In this document: piece after piece, positions 1 through 7,665 of the stretch
How positions within the stretch are numbered: the stretch's first letter is position 1
How the letters are laid out: every line of letters begins with the position of its first letter
DNA from: Microbacterium sp. ACRRU
GTDB lineage: Bacteria > Actinomycetota > Actinomycetes > Actinomycetales > Microbacteriaceae
Length of the DNA: 64,000 bases
Reading direction: 5' to 3'
NCBI RefSeq assembly: GCF_022346945.1
Contig: NZ_JAKRNI010000009.1
Coordinates: forward strand, 28,571-92,570
Position numbers and translations under genes: made by a program
Notes under the pieces: model-generated
The model's input: the letters and a program-made list of their open reading frames with translations, nothing else
What the model was told of the DNA's origin: nothing
The model's database searches: none

Positions 1-152
1 CGACGACATCGATCGCCCGGGTCACCGCGGTTCCCGGCATCCGTCCGCGCGATCGGGCCGACCGCACGTTCACCGATCTTCGCGCCGCCCTGCTCGACGG
101 GCTCGGCGTCGATACCCATCACCGACCGCACCCGTCCCAGGAGAACCGATGA
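1..152 (+). CDS. ABC transporter ATP-binding protein, C-terminal end (partial)
   Basis: Only the last roughly 49 codons lie in the window, in the frame that ends with TGA at 150-152. The tail contains PGIRPRDRADRTFTDLRAA and ends shortly after LLDGLGV. This resembles the extreme C-terminus of SsuB/TauB-type nitrate/sulfonate ATPases, where a PR-R-D segment precedes a final amphipathic helix. No Walker or signature motif is inside the window, so the family call rests on the tail and on context: the stop codon overlaps the start of the substrate-binding lipoprotein gene (ATGA), and a permease follows. Confidence 0.6.
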   Translation, partial: TTSIARVTAVPGIRPRDRADRTFTDLRAALLDGLGVDTHHRPHPSQENR

Positions 153-1186
153 CCCTTCCGCTGCGCCGCGCCCTTCCTTCGATCGTCCTCGTCGGGGCCC
201 TGATGCTCGGCACGACGGGCTGCATCGCCGGTGAGAACGCCTCCGCGAACGACGACGCCGCCGCCGGCGAAAGCGGGTCGTGGTCGACCGACACGCTGAG
301 CATCGACTTCGCCACGTACAACCCGCTGAGCCTCGTCGTGAAGGACCAGGGTCTCATCGAGAAGGCCCTGGGCGACGACGTCACGGTCGAGTGGGTGCAG
401 TCCGCCGGCTCGAACAAGGCCAACGAGTTCCTGCGCTCGGGTTCGGTGGACGTGGCCTCCACCGCCGGCTCGGCCGCCCTGCTGGCGCGCGCGAACGGCT
501 CGCCCATCCACGTCATCGACATTTTCTCTCAGCCGGAGTGGTCGGCCCTGGTCGTCCCCGCCGACAGCACGATCACATCGGTCGCCGATCTCAAGGGCGC
601 GTCGATCGCGGCGACGCCGGGCACCGACCCCTACTTCTTCCTGCTGCAGGCGCTCGAGACCGCGGGCCTCAGCGTCGCGGACGTTCAGGTGCAGAACCTG
701 CAGCACGCGGACGGCCGCGCCGCGCTCGAGTCGGGCGCCGTCGCGGCATGGGCCGGACTGGACCCGATCATGGCCGCCGCCGAGTCCGAGTCCGACGCGA
801 AACTGCTCTACCGGAACGTCGACTTCAACTCGTACGGCTTCCTCAACGCCACGGAAGAGTTCGTCACGGATCACGCCGACGTCGCGCAGGTGGTCGTCGA
901 CGCCTACGAGGAAGCCCGCACCTGGGCCCTCGCCCACCCCGACGAGACGGCTCAGCTGCTGGCGTCGGTCGCCGGCATCGACCCGGCGGTGGCGACGACC
1001 GTGATCACCGAGCGCTCCAACCTGGACGTCAGCGGCATCCCGGGGGAGGCGCAGCTCGCCGTGCTCCGCAAGATCGCCCCCGTCCTGGTGGAGTCCGGCT
1101 CGGTGCAGGGCGGTGACGACGCCGTGCAGAAGGCGCTCGACGAGATCGTCGACGACCGCTTCGCCCGCGACGCCCTCGACGACTGA
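149..1186 (+). CDS. Aliphatic sulfonate/taurine-type ABC transporter substrate-binding lipoprotein
   Basis: This 345-residue protein has an n-region with RR, a hydrophobic stretch and the lipobox LGTTGC (Cys25), so it should be a membrane-anchored lipoprotein. The mature part has the SsuA/NMT1-like layout: an early strand with LSIDFATYNPLSLVVK, the segment SAGSNKANEFLRSGSVDVAST, and a hinge around DLKGASIAATPG. This family delivers organosulfonates, nitrate or thiamine precursors to a permease. Sulfonate is favoured here because metY and a CoA-binding gene follow in the same transcription unit. AGGAGA at 139-144 is the ribosome binding site. The start overlaps the ATPase stop and the stop overlaps the permease start. 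Confidence 0.8.
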   Translation: MTLPLRRALPSIVLVGALMLGTTGCIAGENASANDDAAAGESGSWSTDTLSIDFATYNPLSLVVKDQGLIEKALGDDVTVEWVQSAGSNKANEFLRSGSVDVASTAGSAALLARANGSPIHVIDIFSQPEWSALVVPADSTITSVADLKGASIAATPGTDPYFFLLQALETAGLSVADVQVQNLQHADGRAALESGAVAAWAGLDPIMAAAESESDAKLLYRNVDFNSYGFLNATEEFVTDHADVAQVVVDAYEEARTWALAHPDETAQLLASVAGIDPAVATTVITERSNLDVSGIPGEAQLAVLRKIAPVLVESGSVQGGDDAVQKALDEIVDDRFARDALDD

Positions 1187-2010
1187 TGACGGCGCCTTCC
1201 TCGCTGCGCTCCGACACCGCGGCTGCGACGACGCCGCGCGGCACGCGCGGTTCCCGGTCCCGCACGCTGTGGCGTGTCGCAGGCGGGCTCCTGCTGCCCG
1301 CGGTGCTGTTGCTGGCGTGGCAGACGGTCACGGCGACGGGTCTGGTTCCGGCGTACCGCCTGCCGCCCCCGGCCTCGGTGGTCACGGCCGCCGTCGAGCT
1401 GGCGCGCACGGGCGAGCTGTGGTCGAGCATCGCCATCTCGGTGCAGCGCGTGGTCCTGGGCTTCCTCATCGGCTCGACCGCCGGCGTCGCGGCGGCCGCG
1501 GCGGTGGGTCTGACCCGCATCGGCGACATCCTGCTGAGCCCCACGCTGGCGGCGGTGCGGGCGATTCCCTCGCTCGCTCTCGTGCCTCTGCTGTTGTTGT
1601 GGATGGGCATCGGGGAGGACTCGAAAGTCGCGCTGATAGCGATCGGGGCGTTCTTCCCCGTCTTCACGACCGTGAGCCTCGCCCTCCGTCACGTCGATCC
1701 GCGCCTGGTGGAGATGGGGCGCACGTTCAGCCTGCGCGGATGGCACCTGTTCCGCACGGTGCAGCTCCCGGCCGTGATCCCCTCCCTCATGTCGGGTCTG
1801 CGGCTGGCGATGGCCCAGTCGTGGCTGTTCCTGGTCGCCGCGGAGCTCATCGCGGCATCCATGGGTCTGGGGTATCTGCTGACCCTGTCGCAGCAGACGG
1901 GGCGGGTGGATCGCATCCTGCTGACGATCGTGCTCCTCGCCCTGCTCGGAACGCTGTCGAACGCCCTCCTGGGGCTCGTGCAGCGTCGCCTGCTCGGGAG
2001 ATGGACATGA
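1186..2010 (+). CDS. ABC transporter permease, SsuC/TauC type
   Basis: This is a 274-residue inner-membrane permease with about six hydrophobic segments after a basic N-terminus (RGTRGSRSRTLWRVAGG). Near residues 180-205 it has the EAA loop that contacts the ATPase: EMGRTFSL, then a conserved Gly, ending in LPAVIPSLMSGLR. Length and order match SsuC. The start ATG shares one base with the lipoprotein stop. The stop TGA overlaps the start of the acetyl-CoA synthetase gene, so the importer and the downstream enzymes are almost certainly co-transcribed. The exact substrate cannot be read from sequence. Confidence 0.85.
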   Translation: MTAPSSLRSDTAAATTPRGTRGSRSRTLWRVAGGLLLPAVLLLAWQTVTATGLVPAYRLPPPASVVTAAVELARTGELWSSIAISVQRVVLGFLIGSTAGVAAAAAVGLTRIGDILLSPTLAAVRAIPSLALVPLLLLWMGIGEDSKVALIAIGAFFPVFTTVSLALRHVDPRLVEMGRTFSLRGWHLFRTVQLPAVIPSLMSGLRLAMAQSWLFLVAAELIAASMGLGYLLTLSQQTGRVDRILLTIVLLALLGTLSNALLGLVQRRLLGRWT

Positions 2011-4016
2011 GCGAGACGACCGAGGCACGTCTGACCGAGAGCCGTTCCTACCCGGCTCCCGCGTCGTTCGCGGCGCAGGCGAACGTGACCGCCGAGGCCT
2101 ACGCCCGCGCCGAGGCCGATCCGGTGGAGTTCTGGTCCGACGCCGCCCGACGACTCGAGTGGGCGCGTCCCTGGGACACCGCCCTGGAGTGGCAGCCGCC
2201 GGTGGTCGCGGACAATGGTGAGCTCGGCGTTCCGCAGGCGCGATGGTTCGACGGCGGCGAGCTCAACGTCGCGGTGAACTGCGTCGACCGCCACGTCGCC
2301 GCGGGCCGCGGCGAGAAGACGGCCGTGCACTTCGAGGGGGAGCCCGGCGACCGTGAGAGCGTCACGTACGCGGAGCTGCAACGCCGGGTCGCCCGTGCCG
2401 CCCACGCGCTCGAGGGCCTGGGAATCGGTCCGGGGGACCGCGTCGTGGTCTACCTGCCCGTCCTCCTCGAGACGCTCGTCGTCACGCTCGCGTGCGCGCG
2501 AATCGGCGCCGTGCATTCGCTCGTCTTCGGCGGGTTCTCGGCCGAGGCCGTGCGCTTCCGTCTCGAGGACACGGGGGCGAAGCTGCTCGTCACCAGCGAT
2601 GGACAGTTCCGCCGGGGGAGTGCGGTCGAGGTCAAGTCGACCGCGGATGCGGCCGCCCGGGATCTGCCGCACCTCGAGCACGTCCTCGTCGTTCGTCGAA
2701 CGGGTCACGACGTGCCCTGGACACACGGACGCGACGTCTGGTGGCACGACGTCGTCGACAGCGCACCCGATGTGCACCACGCGCGGGCGTTCCCCGCCGA
2801 GCACCCGCTGTTCATCATCTACACCTCGGGCACGACCGGAAAGCCCAAGGGCCTCGTCCACACGTCCGGCGGCTACCTGACGCAAGCGAGCTGGGCGCAC
2901 TGGGCGCACTTCGACGCCAAGCCCGAAGACGTGCACTGGTGCACCGCGGATCTGGCCTGGGTCACCGCGCACACCTACGAGATCTACGGGCCCCTCTCCA
3001 ACGGGCTCACGCAGGTGATCTACGAGGGGACACCGGATGCCCCCCGTCGTGAACGACACCTCGAGATCATCGAACGGTACGGCGTCACGGTGTACTACAC
3101 CGCCCCGACGCTCATCCGCACCTTCATGACGTGGTTCGGAGACGATCTCCCCGACGGCTACGACCTCTCGAGCATCCGTCTCCTGGGCACCGTCGGCGAG
3201 GCGATCAACCCCGCCGCGTGGGTGTGGTTCCGGCGCACCTTCGGGCGCGACGAGGTCCCCGTGGTCGATACGTGGTGGCAGTCCGAGACCGGGGCCGCCA
3301 TGATCGCACCGCTCCCGGGGGTCACGACCCTCAAGCCCGGATCGGCGACGGTTCCGCTCCCCGGCATCGACGCCGCCGTGGTCGACGAGACGGGGCGAGA
3401 GGTGGAACCCGGGCGATCCGGAACTCTCGTCGTGCGGCGCCCGTGGCCCGGCATGGCCCGCACGGTGTGGAACGACCCGCGGCGTTACCGCGACGCCTAC
3501 TGGTCGACGTATGCAGGGCACGGTCCCTTCGGCGGGTACTACGTCGCCGGCGACGGAGCCACGCGCGACGCCGACGGATACATCTGGATCCTGGGACGCC
3601 TCGACGACGTCGTGAACGTCTCCGGCCACCGGCTCTCCACGATCGAGATCGAATCGGCGCTCGTCGCCCACGACGACGTCGGAGAGGCGGCCGTCGCGGG
3701 CGTGCCCGATGCGACCACCGGTCAGGCGGTGGTCGCGTTCGTCGTGGCCTCCGGCGAGCGCGACATGCACCCGGAGCCCTTGCGCCGCCAGGTGGCGCAC
3801 GCGATCGGTCCCATCGCCAAACCCCGGCACTTCGTGTTCGTGCCCGATCTGCCCAAGACTCGTTCGGGCAAGATCCTCCGGCGGCTGCTCGTTCAGCTCT
3901 GGTCGGCCGAGCACGACCGTCGGGCCGGCCGCACACCCGCCCCCCTCGGCGACACCACGTCGCTGCAGAACCCGGATGCCGTCTCGCGCATCGCCGACGC
4001 GCTCACCCGCGTCTGA
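2007..4016 (+). CDS. acs: Acetyl-CoA synthetase (AMP-forming acetate-CoA ligase)
   Basis: The 669-residue protein activates acetate to acetyl-AMP and then acetyl-CoA in the cytosol. The ANL-family motifs are clear: P-loop YTSGTTGKPKGLVH, the acetate-pocket and adenylate motif VDTWWQSETG with the Trp pair typical of acetate-specific enzymes, the hinge region GRLDDVVNVSGHRLS, and C-terminal PKTRSGKILRRLL with the acetylatable catalytic Lys. Start 2007 is preferred over an in-frame ATG at 2001 because GGGAG (1996-2000) lies 6 nt upstream and ATGA overlaps the permease stop. Placement between a sulfur importer and metY suggests it recycles the acetate that MetY releases (inference). Confidence 0.92.
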   Translation: MSETTEARLTESRSYPAPASFAAQANVTAEAYARAEADPVEFWSDAARRLEWARPWDTALEWQPPVVADNGELGVPQARWFDGGELNVAVNCVDRHVAAGRGEKTAVHFEGEPGDRESVTYAELQRRVARAAHALEGLGIGPGDRVVVYLPVLLETLVVTLACARIGAVHSLVFGGFSAEAVRFRLEDTGAKLLVTSDGQFRRGSAVEVKSTADAAARDLPHLEHVLVVRRTGHDVPWTHGRDVWWHDVVDSAPDVHHARAFPAEHPLFIIYTSGTTGKPKGLVHTSGGYLTQASWAHWAHFDAKPEDVHWCTADLAWVTAHTYEIYGPLSNGLTQVIYEGTPDAPRRERHLEIIERYGVTVYYTAPTLIRTFMTWFGDDLPDGYDLSSIRLLGTVGEAINPAAWVWFRRTFGRDEVPVVDTWWQSETGAAMIAPLPGVTTLKPGSATVPLPGIDAAVVDETGREVEPGRSGTLVVRRPWPGMARTVWNDPRRYRDAYWSTYAGHGPFGGYYVAGDGATRDADGYIWILGRLDDVVNVSGHRLSTIEIESALVAHDDVGEAAVAGVPDATTGQAVVAFVVASGERDMHPEPLRRQVAHAIGPIAKPRHFVFVPDLPKTRSGKILRRLLVQLWSAEHDRRAGRTPAPLGDTTSLQNPDAVSRIADALTRV

Positions 4017-4031
4017 CCCCGAAGGACACCC

Positions 4032-5357
4032 ATGACCCAGGATCACCGTTTCGGCTTCCGAACGCGCGCACTGCACGCGGGCGGTACGCCGGACGCCGCG
4101 ACCGGAGCGCGCGCCGTGCCGATCTACCAGACGTCGTCCTTCGTCTTCGACGGAGCCGCGGATGCCGGGAACCTCTTCGCCCTGCAGAAGTACGGCAACA
4201 TCTACTCGCGCATCGGCAACCCGACGGTCGCCGCGCTCGAGGAGCGTCTGGCCTCGCTCGAGGGCGGGATCGGTGCCGTCGCCACGGCTTCGGGGATGAG
4301 CGCGGAGTTCATCGCCTTCGCCGCCCTCGTCGGAGCGGGTGACCATGTGGTCGCCTCCGCTCACCTGTACGGCGGAACGGTCACGCAGCTGGATGTGACG
4401 CTGCGTCGCTTCGGCGTCGAGACGACGTTCGTGGCCTCCAGCGACCCGGCCGACTATGCCGCCGCCATCCGCCCCGAGACGAAGGTGCTCTACGTCGAGA
4501 CCATCGGCAACCCCTCGGGGGAGATCGCCGACATCGCCGGTCTCGCCGAGGTCGCGCACGCGGCCGGCATCCCGCTCATGGTCGATTCCACGCTCGCCAC
4601 CCCGTACCTCGCGCGTCCCCTCGAGCACGGGGCGGACATCGTCATCCACTCCGTCACGAAGTTCCTCGGCGGGCACGGCACCACCCTCGGCGGTGTGGTG
4701 GTCGAGAAGGGCACCTTCGACTGGGGCAACGGCAAGTTCCCGCAGATGACCGAGCCCGTGGACTCCTACGGCGGCATCCGCTGGTGGGACAACTTCGGCG
4801 AGTACGGGTTCCTCACGCGACTGCGCAGCGAGCAGTTGCGCGACATCGGACCTGCGCTGAGCCCGCAGTCGGCTTTCCTCCTGCTCCAGGGGATCGAGAC
4901 GCTGCCGCAGCGCATCGATGCGCACCTGGCCAACGCGCGCATCGTCGCCGAATGGTTGGACTCGGATCCGCGGATCTCGTATGTGACGTGGGCCGGGCTG
5001 CCCGGCCACCCGCACCACGATCGCGCGCAGACCTATCTGCCGCTCGGCCCCGGATCCGTCTTCGCCTTCGGCGTGCGTCCTCCCGCCGCCGACACCGCAG
5101 CGGATGCCGCCCGGCGAGCGGGGGAGGCCGTCATCGACGCCCTGCAGCTGGCATCCCACCTCGCGAACATCGGGGACGCACGGACACTGGTCATCCACCC
5201 GGCATCGACGACCCACCGCCAGTTGACGGATGCGCAGCTCGCACAGGCCGGTGTCGCCCCGGACCTCATCCGGATCTCGGTCGGGCTGGAGGATGCGGAG
5301 GACATCCTGTGGGATCTGGACCAGGCGCTCGTCGCCGCGACAGGAGTGACCCGATGA
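4032..5357 (+). CDS. metY: O-acetylhomoserine sulfhydrylase (PLP, Cys/Met metabolism family)
   Basis: The 441-residue PLP enzyme of the Cys/Met metabolism family condenses O-acetyl-L-homoserine with sulfide to give homocysteine and acetate. The N-terminal FRTRALHAGG and VPIYQTSSFVF, the segment KYGNIYSRIGNPT, and the Schiff-base Lys in HSVTKFLGGHGTTLGG are diagnostic. The large insert around KFPQMTEPVDSYGG separates this group from cystathionine gamma-synthase. It lies 15 nt after acs and its stop overlaps the next gene by ATGA. The context joins sulfonate import to direct sulfhydrylation. An O-acetylserine side activity is possible. Confidence 0.9.
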   Translation: MTQDHRFGFRTRALHAGGTPDAATGARAVPIYQTSSFVFDGAADAGNLFALQKYGNIYSRIGNPTVAALEERLASLEGGIGAVATASGMSAEFIAFAALVGAGDHVVASAHLYGGTVTQLDVTLRRFGVETTFVASSDPADYAAAIRPETKVLYVETIGNPSGEIADIAGLAEVAHAAGIPLMVDSTLATPYLARPLEHGADIVIHSVTKFLGGHGTTLGGVVVEKGTFDWGNGKFPQMTEPVDSYGGIRWWDNFGEYGFLTRLRSEQLRDIGPALSPQSAFLLLQGIETLPQRIDAHLANARIVAEWLDSDPRISYVTWAGLPGHPHHDRAQTYLPLGPGSVFAFGVRPPAADTAADAARRAGEAVIDALQLASHLANIGDARTLVIHPASTTHRQLTDAQLAQAGVAPDLIRISVGLEDAEDILWDLDQALVAATGVTR

Positions 5358-5914
5358 CCGACGTGACCGGCGCCGCGTGCGCCCTCCCCGCCGCTCCGGC
5401 AGCCGAGACGCCTTCCGAGCGGACGTGGCAGGGGCCCGGGGCGCAGGCGCGCTTCGCGCTGCTGCGCTCGGCGCGTTCGATCGCGCTCGTCGGGGCATCG
5501 GACAACCCCGCGCGAGCAAGCTACTTCGTCGGGACCTATCTGCTGAGCAGTTCGCCGTACGAGGTGTACTTCGTCAATCCGCGTGCCGAGACGATCCTCG
5601 GCCGCCCGGCCTACGCCTCGTTGGCGGATCTCCCGGTGGTGCCCGACATCGTGGACGTCTTCCGCCGCCACGACGACCTGCCCTCCGTCGCGGAGGAGGC
5701 CGTCGCCGTCGGCGCGTCGACGCTGTGGCTCCAGCTCGGTTCCTGGCACGAGGGCGCGGCGGCCGTCGCCGAAGAAGCCGGGCTGTCGGTGGTGATGGAC
5801 CGGTGCGTGAAGATCGAGCACGCGCGCTTCCACGGCGGGCTGCACCTCGCCGGTTTCGACACGGGCGTGGTCAGCGCGAAGCGGCAACAGCTGAGCCGCC
5901 CCGCCGGCCTGTAG
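5354..5914 (+). CDS. CoA-binding domain protein (YccU-like)
   Basis: This 186-residue protein has a Rossmann-type CoA-binding domain. After a variable Ala/Pro-rich N-terminus come SIALVGASDNPARASYFVG, then FVNPRAETILGRPAYASL, and DIVDVFRR, as in the stand-alone YccU family related to the succinyl-CoA synthetase alpha N-domain. The molecular role of this family is not established. Actinobacteria often keep it next to O-acetylhomoserine sulfhydrylase, as here, where its start overlaps the metY stop. Its own stop codon TAG forms the first bases of the rpoZ -10 hexamer. Confidence 0.8.
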   Translation: MTDVTGAACALPAAPAAETPSERTWQGPGAQARFALLRSARSIALVGASDNPARASYFVGTYLLSSSPYEVYFVNPRAETILGRPAYASLADLPVVPDIVDVFRRHDDLPSVAEEAVAVGASTLWLQLGSWHEGAAAVAEEAGLSVVMDRCVKIEHARFHGGLHLAGFDTGVVSAKRQQLSRPAGL

Positions 5915-5943
5915 AATAGGTCAATGCGCGCTTTCGGGCGCGC
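5912..5943 (+). promoter_or_regulatory. rpoZ promoter -10 (TAGAAT) and leader hairpin
   Basis: TAGAAT at 5912-5917 overlaps the stop of the preceding gene. Six nt later is an ATG (5924) in frame with rpoZ. The transcript would begin near that ATG and immediately form a hairpin with GCGCGC at 5926-5931 and 5938-5943 (loop TTTCGG), upstream of the AGGAGG site used by the canonical rpoZ start. The hairpin could affect which start is used; there is no T-tract. Confidence 0.5.
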
Positions 5944-5977
5944 CCTCAGACAATCCCGCCGAACCAGGAGGTTCCCC

Positions 5978-6232
5978 ATGGCCGGACGTGACAAGGGCAT
6001 CATCGACCCGCCCATCGACGCTCTCCTCGACAAGGTCGACTCGAAGTACCAGCTCGTCATCTACGCGTCCAAGCGCGCACGTCAGATCAACGACTACTAC
6101 TCCGACCTGCACGAGGGAAACCTCTTCGACAACGTCGGCCCGCTCGTCGACTCCACGGTCGAGGACAAGCCGCTGACGATCGCTCTTCACGAGATCCACG
6201 AGGACAAGCTGCGCCTTCGCGCCGCCGAGTGA
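5978..6232 (+). CDS. rpoZ: DNA-directed RNA polymerase omega subunit
   Basis: The 84-residue omega subunit begins [18 protein letters not shown], with the conserved [16 protein letters not shown] helix that clamps the RpoB' C-terminus and a later [10 protein letters not shown] segment. It promotes assembly of core RNA polymerase. The start at 5978 is supported by a perfect AGGAGG at 5966-5971. An in-frame ATG at 5924, directly behind a -10 hexamer, would add 18 Arg-rich residues ([18 protein letters not shown]), so two start sites are possible. The rpoZ-metK-priA order is partly the usual actinobacterial one, but coaBC is not between rpoZ and metK. Confidence 0.93.
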   Translation: MAGRDKGIIDPPIDALLDKVDSKYQLVIYASKRARQINDYYSDLHEGNLFDNVGPLVDSTVEDKPLTIALHEIHEDKLRLRAAE

Positions 6233-6250
6233 TCCGTCCCAGAAGTGACG

Positions 6251-6283
6251 ATGCCCCGGGCGGCTGTCCGCCGTCCGGGGCAT
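6251..6283 (+). terminator. Hairpin between rpoZ and metK
   Basis: A 13-bp stem (6251-6263 with 6271-6283, one G-U pair) closes a 7-nt loop 18 nt after the rpoZ stop. There is no clear T-tract after it, so it may be a weak terminator or an attenuating/processing hairpin before metK. Confidence 0.5.
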
Positions 6284-6324
6284 ACTTGTGCCCGTCCCCA
6301 GCCCGAAACCGACCGGGAGTCGTC

Positions 6325-7518
6325 TTGACCGACCTGCGCCTGTTCACGTCCGAGTCCGTCACCGAAGGACACCCCGACAAGATCTGCGACCAGATCTCCG
6401 ACAGCATCCTCGACGCGATCCTCGCCGACGACCCCACCGGACGCGTCGCCGTCGAAACGCTCGTGACGACCGGCCTCGTCCACGTCGCCGGCGAGGTGTC
6501 CACGAGCGCCTACGTCGAGATCCCCGCCATCGTCCGCGAGGTGGTCAACCGCATCGGCTACACCTCGAGCGAAAAGGGCTTCGATGGCGACTCGTGCGGT
6601 GTGAGCGTGTCGATCGGCGCGCAGTCCTCCGACATCGCCGCGGGCGTCAACAAGGCGTTCGAGCAGCGCGAGCGCGGTTCGGTCGACCCTCGCGACCTGC
6701 AGGGTGCGGGCGACCAGGGCATCATGTTCGGCTTCGCCACCAATGAGACCCCGCAGCTCATGCCGATGGCGGCGTGGACCGCGCACCGCATCGCCGAGCG
6801 CCTCACGGCTGTGCGCCGTGACGGCACGCTTCCGTTCCTGCGGCCGGACGGCAAGACGCAGGTCACCCTCGGCTACGACGGCCACACGCCCCGCACCGTG
6901 GATTCGGTCGTGCTGTCCACGCAGCACCACCCCGACATCTCGCAGGACGAGCTGCGCGCGCTGGTGCAGGCGGAGGTCATCGACCCGGTCCTGCGCGACA
7001 CAGGGCTCGCCCTCCCCGACGTGCAGTACTACATCAACCCCGCCGGTCCCTTCGTCATCGGCGGACCGAAGGGCGACGCGGGCCTGACCGGCCGCAAGAT
7101 CATCATCGACACCTACGGCGGGGCCTCGCGGCACGGCGGCGGCGCCTTCAGCGGCAAAGACCCGTCGAAGGTCGACCGTTCGGCGGCCTACGCCATGCGC
7201 TGGGTCGCCAAGAACGCGGTCGCGGCCGGGCTCGCCGACCGCCTCGAGGTGCAGGTGGCCTACGCCATCGGCAAGGCGAACCCCGTCGGTCTCTACGTCG
7301 AATCGTTCGGCACCGCCCACGTGCCCGACGACACCATCGTCCGCGCCATTCGCGACGTGTTCGACCTGCGCCCCAAGGCGATCATCGATCAGCTCGACCT
7401 GCTTCGCCCGATCTACGCCCAGACCGCGGCGTACGGTCACTTCGGCCGCGAACTGCCCGACTTCACCTGGGAACGCACCGACCGCGTCGACGACCTGCGC
7501 GCGGCCGCCGGACTCTGA
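6325..7518 (+). CDS. metK: S-adenosylmethionine synthetase
   Basis: The 397-residue enzyme makes SAM from methionine and ATP in the cytosol. Visible signatures are [17 protein letters not shown] (catalytic His and metal ligand), the [10 protein letters not shown] motif, and the second signature [16 protein letters not shown]. The TTG start at 6325 is chosen because GGGAG at 6315-6319 precedes it by 5 nt and the N-terminus then matches the family length; upstream codons in frame have no homologous look. It follows the homocysteine-forming operon by about 1 kb, so methionine-cycle functions cluster here. Confidence 0.95.
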   Translation: MTDLRLFTSESVTEGHPDKICDQISDSILDAILADDPTGRVAVETLVTTGLVHVAGEVSTSAYVEIPAIVREVVNRIGYTSSEKGFDGDSCGVSVSIGAQSSDIAAGVNKAFEQRERGSVDPRDLQGAGDQGIMFGFATNETPQLMPMAAWTAHRIAERLTAVRRDGTLPFLRPDGKTQVTLGYDGHTPRTVDSVVLSTQHHPDISQDELRALVQAEVIDPVLRDTGLALPDVQYYINPAGPFVIGGPKGDAGLTGRKIIIDTYGGASRHGGGAFSGKDPSKVDRSAAYAMRWVAKNAVAAGLADRLEVQVAYAIGKANPVGLYVESFGTAHVPDDTIVRAIRDVFDLRPKAIIDQLDLLRPIYAQTAAYGHFGRELPDFTWERTDRVDDLRAAAGL

Positions 7519-7665
7519 CGTGCGGACGCCCACGCCGGGCGTGCACCGCGTCGCCGCGCTCCCGGCATCCGCTGCGCTCCCGGTGCGGTGGGGCCCGGAT
7601 GCCGCGCGCCCGACCGCCGCACCCGCGGGGGCGGACGCGCCTCGGCGCAGGAGCGGAGACGGCGC

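Noticed and set aside
1689..5519. A 1276-codon open frame on the minus strand opposite the permease, acs, metY and CoA-binding genes
   Set aside because: It is a high-GC antisense shadow: composition is Arg/Gly/Asp-rich with no domain, while the plus strand holds four recognised genes with family motifs and ribosome binding sites.
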